The position numbers and the translations under genes are program-made. The notes under the pieces were generated by a model. That model was not told the DNA's origin, did not search any database, and saw nothing but the letters and a program-made list of their open reading frames with translations. From NCBI RefSeq assembly GCF_041381155.1, contig NC_091143.1, forward strand, positions 26,377,695 to 26,441,694: a stretch of 64,000 nt of DNA, written 5' to 3'. Positions 28,016 to 39,999 of the stretch are shown in pieces. The stretch's first letter is position 1, and each line of letters begins with the position of its first letter. This stretch comes from Argopecten irradians (Eukaryota > Mollusca > Bivalvia > Pectinida > Pectinidae).

Positions 28016-28058
28016 TATATTCTATTATGAACAATAAAAATCGCCAAAAATGAAGAAC

Positions 28059-28130
28059 AGGTTCTACCGAGATTTGAACTCGGATCGCAGGATTCAGAGT
28101 CCTGAGTGCTAACCATTACACCATAGAACC
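28059..28130 (-). tRNA. tRNA-Gln(CUG)
   Basis: Identical in sequence to the gene at 26888-26959, with intact acceptor, D, anticodon (CTG) and T arms. Both flanks are homologous to those of the copy at 30240: TCTATTATGA on the 3' side, and GTGTTCCACTAATCCTT about 140 bp into the 5' side. A segment of roughly 2.2 kb was therefore duplicated. Confidence 0.95.
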
Positions 28131-28270
28131 AGTTACTCTAGGTAGAGCTAACGAGCTAATTCCGCTTATCTGTGATATGTGATCTATTCATATACTACGT
28201 CTAGGTATTACGATACTTATCCACAAGAGTACACACGACGCTGTATCGACACCGTGTTCCACTAATCCTT
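28131..28270. repeat. duplicated tRNA-Gln flank (partner at 30312-30450)
   Basis: The two blocks align along their length with substitutions and small indels. Shared words are CCACAAGAGT, CACGAC and CCGTGTTCCACTAATCC. They lie on the 5' side of the minus-strand genes, so shared promoter-proximal sequence is possible. Confidence 0.75.
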
Positions 28271-28716
28271 AAAAATCATAATTACAAATTAATTATTAAA
28301 GATTATTTTCGATACTGATCAGTTATAAATTTCACTTTCAACACTACAAAAAACAGGTTTTAATATCGCAATAAAACAAAGAGAAATGAATATCATTAGT
28401 ACATCACGTGACAGAATACTGGATTGTGATTGGCTTTACACATGAGTACTATTTTCAATAATGCCCGGGAAAGAGGACACTATTGAAGTGGCGCGACATT
28501 GAATGAGAATCAATTGTAATGTCACTATTACTTAACGTCATTATAACGTTGTGCTTAACCAAGTTGTCAAGGGGGCTGACAGGCTGTGTTGTACGGCGAT
28601 GAAAGCAAATATTTCTCACGGTATTGTCTCGTGATTCCATCCCTCGACTATACTTAGAGACAATAGTGAATCTCAACTAGGCCATCATAGTTAACTAATG
28701 TATACATATCAGTTAT

Positions 28717-28848
28717 GGACCTTTGTTGTGGACCATATGGTGTTATATTGCCCGAGTAGAATAAATAATGACCGAGGGCGTAGCCCGAGTTCATTATTTG
28801 AAATTCTACAGGGGCAATATAACACCATATTGACCGAAACAAAGGTCC
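28717..28848. mobile_element. 132-bp hairpin MITE, possibly Harbinger-like
   Basis: The ends are GGACCTTTGTT and AACAAAGGTCC. The inner arms continue with ATATGGTGTTATATTGCCC and its reverse complement, then TAGAAT and CATTATTTGAAATTCTA, so nearly the whole element folds on itself with arms of about 55 bp. TTA stands next to both ends (TTAT on the left, TTAA on the right), compatible with the 3-bp TWA duplication of PIF/Harbinger elements. The family call is inference. Confidence 0.7.
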
Positions 28849-29032
28849 TTAATTTTTTTATATCAGATATGATTATTATTTTAGATGTTTGATTCGTGCT
28901 AAATGATATTGAAATGCGTGGAGAATGGCTCGTCTACATCTTCCCGAAAAACTCGACGTCGGGGTATTATGACGACATAATCGCAATATCGACATGGGAA
29001 GTGACACCACAATAGGAATATCGACTCGAATG

Positions 29033-29125
29033 TGACGTCACAATAGGGAATATTGACTCGGTGTTTCTAAAAATGGAAACATCGAGTCAATATGCTTTCT
29101 AAAAATGGAAACATCCAGTCGATAT
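29033..29125. repeat. short nested direct repeats
   Basis: CTAAAAATGGAAACATC occurs twice (about 29069 and 29099), each followed by an AGTC-AATATGC or AGTCGATATGC tail. The preceding stretch repeats a GTGAC-CACAATAGG-AATAT-GACTCG block. A TGACGTCA octamer is at 29033-29040. Confidence 0.7.
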
Positions 29126-29282
29126 GCTAAATATCTCCCTCCTTGTGACAGTGTATCAGCCAATGAGAGTGGCGAAAAATCGAAGCATATCTAATACATA
29201 TCAATAAATTAGGAAGTCATGCAAAGCAACGTGCAGTTAAATCATTCATTATTTATTTATCGAAATAAATATAAAAAAATAT

Positions 29283-29313
29283 GTTCTACCGAGATACTCG
29301 GATCGCTGGATTA
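29283..29313 (-). pseudogene. truncated tRNA-Gln relic
   Basis: Only the 3' part of a tRNA-Gln is left: the acceptor 3' strand, a T arm lacking five bases of its loop, and part of the anticodon stem. The remaining stem (GCTGGATT in plus orientation) is of the UUG type. The 5' half is missing, so it cannot fold. It occupies the expected UUG slot between two CUG genes. Confidence 0.85.
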
Positions 29314-30239
29314 AAGCATGAACAATATCACTATACTAGATTTATACTATATGGGAACCTTAAATACATATTGATTGCTGTAGCAACTGAATGATGAAAT
29401 AATTTAATGTTAATACTAAATTAGGTAAGAAAAGGTAGAACTGAATTGGACCTATAGGGCCGAGTTTGCAAAGTAATAAAAACTTACAGAAAGGAAGTCG
29501 AATATTTATTTATCGAAATAAATTAAATCAGGTTTTCATGAAATGACTGTGGCCAGAATAGCAAACCCAATAGTAAAATGCCACTGACTATTGTTATTTT
29601 GCAGATTTCTTTTTTTCAAATCATATAAAATGTTGTCCTGGACAATTATCTTTGTGGTATTCTTTTAATTTCCACAAGGGTAACATTAAGTTTCGTAAAT
29701 AGTCACATCAATGTTTAAGCACTGATCACAGGGTTCGGCGTCTCAAATGCTAATTATTCAGGCATTTCAGATTTTAATATTCAGATATGATATAAGTAGT
29801 TAGAATTAATTTCATGTAATGTTGACAAGTTTCATTGGTGACCTTAATAATCGAAGAGTCTATAATAACTTGGTGACCTTGACATCACTGATAAGGCTAG
29901 CAAATTCTAAATAGCTCTTTCTGATATGTCTAAGGTGATAGACCGAATATCGTGAACGTTCTTGTACAATCCATTGTATTTGTGTGATAAAGTTTTGTTT
30001 TCAGGTTGCAAAGATTTTTATCTTATTTTCGTACATAACTTGCCTATTACTTCGTCAAACAATGTGACGTTATAACGTTAATTATTAGGTAACAACAAGA
30101 ATTTAGATGACATCACAGTTCAAATTTACATTCGTCAAAATAATTATTGTTTTGATAAAGGTATAAAAGATCTGTAAAAATGCTATTTCTAAATTATTTT
30201 CTATTATGAGCAATAAAAAATCGACAAAAAGGTATTAAC

Positions 30240-30311
30240 AGGTTCTACCGAGATTTGAACTCGGATCGCAGGATTCAGAGTCCTGAGTGCTAACCATTAC
30301 ACCATAGGACC
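30240..30311 (-). tRNA. tRNA-Gln(CUG), mismatched acceptor
   Basis: The cloverleaf is intact except for acceptor pair 4:69. The 5' strand is GGTCCTA (as in plus-array CUG genes) while the 3' strand is TAGAACC (as in the other minus-array genes), giving a C-A mismatch. Anticodon is CTG and the A and B boxes are unchanged, so it can probably be transcribed. It may be functional or an early pseudogene. Confidence 0.85.
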
Positions 30312-30450
30312 GATTACTCCACTAAGAGCTAACGAACTTATTCCGGTTGTCTGTGATCTGTTATCTATTTATACACTTCGTGTAGATATTACGATACTCG
30401 TCCACAAGAGTGTACACGACACTGTATCTACACCGTGTTCCACTAATCCT
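30312..30450. repeat. duplicated tRNA-Gln flank (partner at 28131-28270)
   Basis: Aligns with the 5' flank of the tRNA-Gln at 28059-28130, showing moderate divergence, and so records an older tandem duplication of about 2.2 kb. Confidence 0.75.
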
Positions 30451-30671
30451 TCCATCAATTATTATTACTTACTAGGGATCTATTTTTGATACAGTAAAAT
30501 TCTATGTTTCATTGTCGACACCACATACTTTAAAAATAGAATAAAGAGAAGTATAATTTGCTAATGTATTTTCATATTAAACATTATTTAAAGTCACAAA
30601 CAAATCAACGTTAGGCAAAATTATCCATTATTGCTAAAATATATAACTGTAAAAGTTCTATGTTAAAAGAT

Positions 30672-30743
30672 AGGTTCTACCGAGATTTGAACTCGGATCG
30701 CTGGATTCAAAGTCCAGAGTGCTAACCATTACACCATAGAACC
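30672..30743 (-). tRNA. tRNA-Gln(UUG)
   Basis: Same sequence as the gene at 27372-27443, with perfect stems and anticodon TTG. It is the 5'-most member of the minus-strand array. TATATATA lies about 10-20 bp upstream of its start on the transcribed strand. A TGACGTCA octamer (30825-30832) lies about 80 bp upstream. Confidence 0.95.
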
Positions 30744-32640
30744 GATATGTGTATATATAAGTAGTTGCTGACCTGTGTGTAGAGATGTATACCTGTATAT
30801 ACCTTTCTTATCGATATCTAAAGTTGACGTCACCTGAACAACAAACCTATGACAGAACAATAATGATTATTTCATCATATGAAGACGACAACATACATTA
30901 TACTGTAGTACAATACCTTAGTTAATATACCTGGTAATTGTTTTTCAATTTTCTATTCTATCGTTTTTTGATATTTTTATCATGTCATCCATAAATTGTT
31001 CCTGTAATATTTTGATTGGTTACTAGTATATAACATCCATTGTGTCATGATGATACCAAAGCCTATATATTAGTTACACTGGATAATGTTTTCCTAAAAC
31101 TTTCCCCTTAACCTTATTGGGACTAGCAAACGCTATTTTTTACGACCTGAGTCTCATTTCAAGAAGCTCATATTACGAGAATACTCATAGAAGATTCCTC
31201 TCAAAAGGCATTGTAAGATTTTAAATATTTGTACCTAGTTGTCAATTTGACGTAAACAATAATTAGACAAAGTATATCTGTCGAAAATGTTCATATTTTG
31301 TTGAGAAATTATAACTTAACTTTATCGAGCATATGCTAGTGCGTTTCATATTGATTAAAGACAACGTAGCAGAGATATAGATTGTATATACTATCTACGT
31401 CTCTGTATGTAGGTACATTGTATCTATTTCCTCCTTTCTATTTTAATTTCCCAGAGTATCACAGTATGCCCATAACTAGGATTTGATTTCCTTGGTAGTG
31501 AAAGTCAATTACTGATACTACAGACGATATTTCCTCTCAAATGACAAAGAGGGGCTATCCTACCAAATGACCGAATGTTTTCGTAGAATTAACAGGCTTA
31601 ACAAAGGTGACCACATAATCACACTATCCCATCCAGGAAAATGCAACGTATCGAAAATTTCTCATTATGAATGCATTTTACAACCAAACAAAAAAATAGA
31701 AAAAATAAAAAAAGGAACTTTTTTTCGTCCTTTGCTCTCTAAAACATGAAGCTGTGTATTGTTGTGAATGAGCAACCTTTTCGGTCAATATGATGGCATG
31801 AACTATTCCAAAGAATCATATGCTTTTTGATGTACTCATATGCGTCATTCATTGATCTTCATAATGATGACATGACATCGCATTTATTTAGTTTACATTT
31901 TATCTTGTTCAGTAAACACTATTTATATCTGTTATCTATCTTCTGTTATTTCTTATCCGCTTTGCAGAGTTTTGAAATGAAAAAGATTTTGTTTCATTGA
32001 AATAAATTATTTATTTCCAAACCGTTGCACGCAAAAACCAAAACAATACTTTTTCATAAGTTGGCGCTCGTCCAATACTCACTAATGCCTATAGTGAAGA
32101 CTAGACTTTATTATGATTAATAGATAAATGAGAAATAATTTATGCATTTCGGAAGCGTGATTTCCAAAGCATTCTCGATAGTTAACTCTAAGGCGTTATA
32201 CCTGTGTCTCTGCCCTACAGAACATTGTGGTAAGGTTACAGAACTGGTGCACTTTTATCGGGTGTGATCAATGCTTTAAGACTGATGTGTTTACACCATT
32301 AGATTTCTATCAACACCATGGCATACAATTAAAGCTACAAAATGAATTAGAATGATTTAATCTCTTATAATAAAAAAATATCCCGTTCTTATAAAACATC
32401 CGATATTTATAGATATTGGGATATTATTAACGTTAATTATCCTTATTATATTTCTAATCCTGATTTCGTTAAAAATAATGGAATTGTCATTACACTGCTA
32501 CTTAATAGAACGCAATGTGTATTAATCTTTCCTTCTTTCATTCTTTTTTTTATTTTACTCTCTCCGTTTGAACATCTTAATTTGATTTACACATTGTGGA
32601 ATCAAAATTAGGATTCTAAATTGATTTTGCCGTACGCTAA
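30744..32640. other. AT-rich spacer after the minus tRNA array
   Basis: No frame or repeat that I can support. A pyrimidine-rich tract at about 32525-32570 could be the 3' end of an intron preceding the small frame at 32676. Confidence 0.4.
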
Positions 32641-32675
32641 GTATTTATCGAGGATTAGATATCGCTCGCTATTGA

Positions 32676-32876
32676 ATGCTGGCCTGTTTACTGTTTACTA
32701 TGTTCGGTCCTGCCATTGCCTTTTACACCCGATCACTGGACCCTGTCTATACCCTAAATCCAGTAATAAACATGTCAAATGGTGTTAAGATCAAACGAGC
32801 CGCCTCACCGACAGATATGACAGATTATGGATTTGGAAAGTACACCACACACGCATACCCGGAAGTGTCTCAATAA
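32676..32876 (+). CDS. candidate small secreted prohormone (66 codons)
   Basis: I do not recognise a family. Residues 1-15 form a hydrophobic segment (LACLLFTMFGPAIA) ending in A-I-A, a typical signal-peptidase site before FYTR. Residues 38-41 are KIKR, a furin-type K-X-K-R site. This would split the product into an N-terminal peptide of about 22 residues and a C-terminal peptide of 25 residues starting AASPTDM and ending PEVSQ. Within the latter, DYGFGK could be an amidation site if cut at the single lysine. An in-frame TGA directly precedes the ATG, so the start is this ATG unless an upstream exon joins. The frame is less AT-rich than its surroundings. AATAAA is at 33259-33264. The context at -3 is T, which is weak. 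It may be chance or one exon of a longer gene. Confidence 0.35.
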   Translation: MLACLLFTMFGPAIAFYTRSLDPVYTLNPVINMSNGVKIKRAASPTDMTDYGFGKYTTHAYPEVSQ

Positions 32877-33124
32877 TTACGTGCCCTTAGCTACAAGATG
32901 GTCACCATAGACAAGAGTGCACAGGTCGTGCTGTGAACGTGACACGTTGACCTGTGTGTATAATATTTTTTTTCAAATTTTAATCTTTGAAATTAAATTA
33001 TCTATCAAATAGGATATATAAACAACGTTGATACCTATTCAACAAAGAAAATATACACCAAATTAAAGTGGATTACGAATATATACACCAAAAGTGTACA
33101 GAAAAGGTTTGAGGAGTTACATGA

Positions 33125-33226
33125 TGAATCTATGTCACGGGGACATCCTCTATACAATTCTAGGTCAATACGACCATCGCTACATAAATCTAGGTCACTG
33201 CGATATCCGCCTTAAAATCTAGGTCA
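33125..33226. repeat. imperfect repeats of about 36 bp
   Basis: Three to four diverged copies centred on AATCTAGGTCAC / AATTCTAGGTCAATACGA, with intervening CGATATCC-like spacers. It lies downstream of the candidate prohormone frame. Confidence 0.55.
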
Positions 33227-33299
33227 CGCAGTTTCATATATACATTACGAAACGTATTAATAAAGAAAATAGAATAACAACAAAAACTAACAGAAACTG

Positions 33300-34038
33300 A
33301 TGAAAGAAACAATTTGCATATCGGATAATTTTATATTATTATTGAATAATAACGCGATTTTTAAATTAGGTTTTGTATTGGTAATTCTTTCAATGGAATT
33401 AAATATTGAAAAAAGACAATCTAATGAATTAACATGTTGTTCATCTGTTTACTTTGAGAAAATACTTGGTACTTAATTTCATTCAGCTGAATTCAGAAAA
33501 CTTTCTCAGCTTGTCAATCATCATCGAGGCCATTAATGTTTCTATGTCAAAATATTTCTGATCATGAATATTTAAATTGGTGTTTGATCTTTGACTCCTT
33601 ATTGATCTGATGAATTCGAGATTAACCTTTTAATCTTTTCCCTTTAACTATCTCTATAATCATCTTAATGTGCCAAAGTCAAGACGTCAAATATTATATT
33701 AAAACACGATTTGGTTTCGCGATCAACCATATAACTAGTAACAATACATGCCTATACAAAATTCAAAACCATCGATGCAAATTTAGATAAAATTTTCAAT
33801 AACTTGCAGCATTAATTGCTCTTGCAAATTTCATTTTGTATTTGGATAGGTTAATGCGTAGGAAATCATATTGTAATTTCCAAATGCTTTAGCAATATTG
33901 GATGTGAATGTCTTAGTTCGATTTGTGTATGCCGTGTCATCTTCTTTAGGCAGTGGCTTAGTTGGAACATAGGGAGCATTGTCTGTACCGCTTGGTTTGT
34001 CTTTTACATTTGCATTTCTAAGTATTATGGACCACACA
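33300..34038. other. AT-rich intergenic DNA, nothing seen
   Basis: Only short frames. No tRNA, repeat or splice-linked exon can be supported. Confidence 0.4.
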
Positions 34039-34167
34039 CTTTCTTTCTTCCTTTCTTTCGTTCTTTCTTTCTTTCTTTCTTCTTTTTGTCTGTCTTCTTT
34101 TCTTTCGTTCTTTCTTTTTTTCCTTTTTTTCTTTCTTTTTTCTTTTTTTCTTTCTTTTTTCCCCTTC

Positions 34168-34215
<48 letters not shown>

Positions 34216-34218
34216 TTT

Positions 34219-34249
<31 letters not shown>

Positions 34250-34264
34250 CTCTTTCTTTCTTTT
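34039..34264. repeat. (CTTT)n polypyrimidine microsatellite
   Basis: About 225 bp of nearly pure pyrimidine with CTTT period, interrupted by T runs and CCCC. Frames through it give F/L/S-rich (plus) or K/E/R-rich (minus) low-complexity peptides and are artefacts. Confidence 0.95.
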
Positions 34265-36050
34265 GTCTGTTGTTGCCTTTTTTATGTCAGAAATTCCAAC
34301 TTTGACTTCAATTTTGAAACTAATCAATCATTTTGTTAGCATGTATTAGTACACTGTAAGTAACATATTGCAGGTGTGAAAGCGTACATAGATTTAACAC
34401 TGACAATTTATTGTTGAAATACGTGACGGTGTTAATGCTTATACTAGTTTTAAAAGCATTTCTAAAAGCGAGATCACCTCTATTGAACTGTACCAGCATA
34501 ATTTTTCATCATAAAACTACTATGTAAAGTAATTCGGATAACATGCCTGATTATTTAGCACAATATAAGAGATATAAACAGTGCATATAAATAATCATTG
34601 AATATATTTTATCGCCATGTCAATATTTATTTGAGCAAATGTACCTAAGATACCTTGTCGTTCCAAATTTTGCTATAGTCGCAAAATCCACACTCCGAGA
34701 TATGTTCACTTGCGTAATCTTTTGTAAATATTATCAAATCATTTTTTATGTTCTGTTTTATCTTACTATAACCATGGGGTGAAACATCTTTAAAATTCTT
34801 ACTGAAAGGGAAGTTAATAGTTGATTGGTTTACGAATGGCAGCGCTTACAGATTCATCTTTTTACCTTTTTTTCATGCAATGAATTTAGATTTCTTCCTT
34901 ACCACTGCAGAGGTGCCAAGAATTACAGGAACCGAAATTCAAGTTTGACAGAAAGAATAATAAAGAAATGTTGAAATAACACATATCCCCGATGAACGTT
35001 TGGATTCCATTAGCCAATGACCTCAACTAACTTAAGTCTTCCGTAATTATGTGCCAAAAACATCGTTGCCTTTTTACTATTACAGTAACACCTTGTTAAC
35101 TCGATGTCACGTGGGGCATGGTTCGAGTTACCAGAGTATTCAAATTAGATAGGTTTACTTAAAGATACAGTGAACCAGTGAAATATTCCGATATGAACTT
35201 TAATTTAAGTTAGCTCAAATTAACGAGGTTCTACTATATTATTAAAAAATAAAAGAACAAAAAAAGAAAAATATTTCTGATACTTTTTTTAATGTTCAAT
35301 TAAAAATCGACGGAGGTGACACAAGTAATTTGATGGCCTTTCTCATACAACTTGCTAAACCAAATTACAGTCCAGTTTGAAATCCGTAAGTATGAATTCT
35401 TCTCATCATGCCATTGTATAGTACACGCATATTAGCCGTAGGGTGGGTGCTCCAATAGTTTTGTTTCTAATATTATACATTTGTGTAAAGTTCTTGGGAT
35501 TTTACATATTTTGCCCTCGTTGATAAACACTATCATAATTTTGGAACATGCAATATGCAGGTATTGAAATATAAAATTAAAAAAACTACGCAGATATGTT
35601 GCTAACTGATTCGAAAATGCATATGTGATTGTACAGTAAGGTGGCGGATTGTGTTGTGGATAGTCTCACAGGTCCAAGGAAGTCCGCTTACATGACGCTG
35701 AATTCTCCTGGGAAAGGAAACGATCGTTCCACATTCATCACTATCTAACACTAACTCCCTTATAAGACAAAGATGGTCTCGGTGATAACAATTAAACGGA
35801 GACACAGGGGCCATATTTAGGGTAATTAATTGGTGATCTCCTCATAAGATTAATATATACCCATGTCATTCATGGAAGATTCACATTATGTAAGTTAGTA
35901 ACTCGATAGTAATCTTTCCTAAGATAAGGATGGATTTCTTCAAATTATCTATTTAATTGGTATTACGTGAAGCATTTTGTGGACGTTTAACACCTTTAAG
36001 TTTTAATGACTAAAATTGAATTAACAAAAATAAAGTCCATGCACTTTTAC
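34265..36050. other. AT-rich intergenic DNA
   Basis: A GTGAAACATCTTTAAA fragment at about 34780 resembles the end of the 14360-type MITE. A 70-codon minus frame at 35602-35814 cannot be assigned. Nothing else stands out. Confidence 0.4.
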
Positions 36051-36073
36051 AAAAAAAAAAAAAAAAAAAAAAA
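36051..36073. repeat. 23-bp poly(A) tract
   Basis: A homopolymer without a recognised SINE or LINE body upstream. Confidence 0.9.
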
Positions 36074-36975
36074 CCAACCCCAAAACAACATATTTATTTA
36101 TGATAGCAATATTTTGAAAACATTGATGTTACTGAACTCTCTTAATTAACAGATTGTCAATGTAAGGGAAAATTTCCCTTTAAATGCCTCAACCTCATTT
36201 CTATTATGCTATCTCATTCGTCGGCAGGCGTGAAAGTTGCTTTAAAATCGATAGCGATTGTGGCGATATATCATCGGAAGACCCTCTCAAGACAGTTTAA
36301 TTCTGCGACCCAAGTTATAGGGTGGTGTGTGTATGTGAAAACTGACAATAAAATTTATTATTATTACCCGATGCTATCCTAATATCCACAGTGTGTTTGT
36401 TTTAATTTCTCTTTTACGAGCTGGCAAATTACAATAGAATGGAATTGGTGAACAGCGCACATAATAATATAAAATGCTATACATTAAATGGTATAATCAC
36501 CAGTGATATCAATGTGTTTATAATATGGAAATATGAAGTACATATGTCCGATGTTCTCACCCTTAATTCTATTTGGTGCCAAATTACGATACTGTAATGA
36601 AGTATATCAAACAAACGCCCGATTGACATAAGAAGTGTTTCATAGAGTTATCGTAAAGGTGTAAAAATGTGTTTATAATAAATGTTTACGGAACATGCAT
36701 GTGTGTTGAATGTTTTGTAATTTATTATATGGATACATTTAAGCACGGAAAACAGAATTAATATTTCTAGACAAAGTGAAAATTATTGGTTTCGTGTGTG
36801 GACACGAAGGGGAAAAACCATGTGAAGAGTGAATTTAATACCCTTAAAATTTAAAAAGGTTTCAAATGAAGAACCCATGTGAACATTACTAAACTTATAT
36901 TTATTGACATCTTAACAATTTCAAAAAATATATACTGTATATGTAATCGTACTAAATGCTGACAAGGATGACATA

Positions 36976-36983
36976 ACACAAAC
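36976..36983. repeat. left target-site duplication ACACAAAC
   Basis: The same eight bases follow the right end of the foldback element at 38054-38061. Confidence 0.85.
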
Positions 36984-38053
36984 CACAGGGACCTGGCACG
37001 ATTTTTTTTAAACTAACAGTATACATATATACATATTAAAGGATCAAGGGTATGAACTCGGCGGTCGAGAAAAACGGACCTATTTATTTAAAACCGTGAT
37101 TATTTTAATAAATTGATTCTATACTACATTGACGGATATCTTACCTTAAAGAGAAATAATTTATCTTTCCATTGAGTGCTTGATGAATAAAATTGGCCAA
37201 GTATTGACGAAGTTATGGCTTGATGAAACGGGAAATTTACGAAAAATATGCTAGGTAGACATTTCCCTGTCCGGTCGAGATGTCATCTCGGCTCTAATGG
37301 GCACCTCAAAAACCAAGCCATAATCACAAAATCTACGCTTGTGGTGGTAAACAGTACCCTTAACTGTGTTCATCCACAATCTCCTTTGGAGGTGTCATGA
37401 CCCGTACTTTGTAGAAACTCCATTTAAACATCGTGTAGCTCACTTATTTTAACCGTCACCGTCATGTTCATTTGTTCTTCTCGAGTTTACCCACAAGCAC
37501 ATTTTTACATAATTTGCATAATGTAGTCACGATATGTAAAGTCGAGAAACGTTCCGAGAGAAAAATGAACATGGCGGTGACGGTTAAACTAAGTGAGCTA
37601 CACGATGTTTAAATGTAGTTTCTACAAAGTACGGGTCATGACACCTCCAAAGGAGATTGTGGATGAACACAGTTATGGGTACTGTTTATCACCACAAGCG
37701 TAGATTTTGTGATTTTGGCTTGGTTATTGAGGTACCCATTAGAGCCGAGACGACATTTCGACCGGACAGGGAAATGTCTACCTAGCATATTTTTCGTAAA
37801 TTTCCCGATTCATCAAGCCATAACTTCGTCAATACTTGGCCAATTTTGTTCATCAAGCACTCAATGGAAAGATAAATTATTTCTCTTTAAGGTAAGATAT
37901 CCGTCAATGTTGTATATAACCCATTTATTAAAATAATCACGGATTTAAAAAAATAGGTCCGTTTTTCTCGACCGCCGAGTTCATACCCTTGATACTTTAA
38001 TATATATATATGTGTATACTGTTGGTTAAAAATTTCCGTGCCAGGTCCCTGTG
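36984..38053. mobile_element. 1,070-bp foldback DNA element with arms of about 500 bp
   Basis: The left arm (36984 to about 37486) and right arm (about 37541-38053) are imperfect reverse complements over essentially their full length, around a spacer of about 55 bp. Ends are CACAGGGACCTGGCACG and its exact reverse complement. Mirrored internal words include GGTCATGACACCTCC, TCTACCTAGCATATTTTTCG and CTCGACCGCCGAGTTCATA. Exact 8-bp flanking repeats (ACACAAAC) show insertion by a transposase. An 8-bp duplication and a terminal CA with nearby CAGGGACC suit a non-autonomous hAT-like element. No transposase frame is present. The arms differ by scattered substitutions and small indels, so the element is not very recent. 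Confidence 0.9.
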
Positions 38054-38061
38054 ACACAAAC

Positions 38062-39998
38062 CGTTTTATTAAGTTTAATCGTGCAATGGCGGCGGACGTC
38101 ATTTCGGGTTATCTTTTGCCTTCTAAAAAATATTTATCCTTCTTTCTTCCACCGTACCATGGTGTATTTAAATTCATTTTTTATCGTTTGTCCATGTATG
38201 GTTGGTATTAGACCCGTGTTTGGTCCATTTAGCATACTTTTTTGTACTTTGTACTTCATTCATTTCATTTTATTTCGAAAGAGTTCCCTATCGGAAGTGT
38301 TTGGCAGTGCATTTCAGCGAGATTACACTTAAAATTGTCAACAATTCCCAGGAAGGCACAAATTTCACAAAACAAACATAAATTTAGCGTGCAAATGATT
38401 ATCAGACCAATGTGGACAGTTCCTAAATGACCTTATCTCGTAAATCGAAAATTAAGAAACACAAACAACTATTCGACAGTTGCTATTTAAATACTGTCTG
38501 GACGTCTAGTGTATTTTTGTATCAATTTCAGTAAACGAAAATACCCATTGCCAGATGTCGGAATGTAGATATTCAAGTCGACAGGTATATCCTTTTCAAA
38601 ATGGTTTGCTACATTATCTCTAGCGTTCCTATATCGTATTAAATGGTTGAAACTAATTCGTCTTTGACATTTATTACATTGGTAAGTGAGATAGTACAAA
38701 AACCACAACACGAAATACCGCAGCCTCCCAGGACATACATGCATTCGAACATATGAGAGGCCGTCGTTGTATGGCCATAGCTGTTATAACAACAAACCTA
38801 AAATCAAACCAAACGACAGCTGTCTCTATTGTTTTGTTTGCTTTGAAACTTATTTATCAGGCCAATGACGTAGATCAGACATACAAAATCTATCACAAAA
38901 ATTAAACTAAGAATTCTGATTGATAAACTGTATGTTGAATTTTCTAATTCAAGCGACAGAGAATATCATGACCGAAAGTCTTGTTCCTGGTGAAATGTCG
39001 TTCCAATTGCGGTTTTATCGATGGCGCTGATTGGAGAAATCGGTATGACTACATTTAGTGCGGAGTAATTGGACGTGATGGGACAGTGCTGATCAGCTAA
39101 CTGTAACTTTTGGGTAATATCATCGCTATTATAGAAATCTAGGGAAATTATAAGACCATAAGCATTGTAGTGTTAAAAGTTATTGTGCATTTTACACGAA
39201 AATAATTATTCAATAATCATTTTCACACGACAATTTTACAATTCTCCACACGCGTCTTCACGACGAACACACGTCTGACGCTTGTTAGAAGAATAAATGA
39301 AAAAAGTAATCGCAATTACTTTGTTCGTTAGAACGACATACGGTGAAGCCAGCGTGAAGCGTAACGCGTTTTATGTGTGCTTAAGTGGTGGAGCTTACGG
39401 GCAGACAGGGAGCAAAGATTAAACGAGGTTCATTCAAATTCTCTACGGAAATTGCTCTTGAATTGTTGTCTTTTTTTATGATCAGTTGATAGGAATTCCA
39501 CATGACTCACGTGCAATTTTTCTTTATCTAATAATCCGATAAAACATTGAGGATAACCGACTAACGTTTTTTTTTATTCCATCCATTACAGTCAATCATC
39601 AAGTATTATTTAAGGGCGTCATTGTCCACGTTACATTTGCTGCGGCGTTGCGTCACGGTTGAATTACTTTCGGTCTGTAAATCGAGGCCATTAACATTCA
39701 CGGTACGTGATTTTGCGACATTCAGCGCTATTTTGTTCTATGATTTAAAACCTTCTATGATACTTGACGAACGGTTTATGGATGGAAAAATCGAGCAATC
39801 GACATATGATATGAGATTGTCCATTGTTCCGCTTCCAATAGATTGTGAAAAGGTGTAATGTCATACATTGTAAGTGTTCGTTCTCTATTATGACTTGTGT
39901 TTTATTTAAAATTGTTAAAACTTATTTCTTGATATAACGAAATATGCAGTGCTGACTTTCCGCTGTGACTTAAAGCGTTACCATTAATTATCATTCTA
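38062..39998. other. intergenic DNA, no gene seen
   Basis: Several 60-95-codon frames on both strands (for example 38051-38332 plus, 39622-39858 plus) lack motifs that I recognise. No repeats or RNA genes are seen. Confidence 0.35.
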
Positions 39999-39999
39999 A

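Noticed and set aside
34025-34349. Frames rich in F/L/S on plus and K/E/R on minus
   Set aside because: They are the translated CTTT microsatellite.
36984-38332. Frames within and beside the foldback element as a transposase
   Set aside because: They are short, lack DDE or zinc-finger motifs, and mirror each other across the arms.
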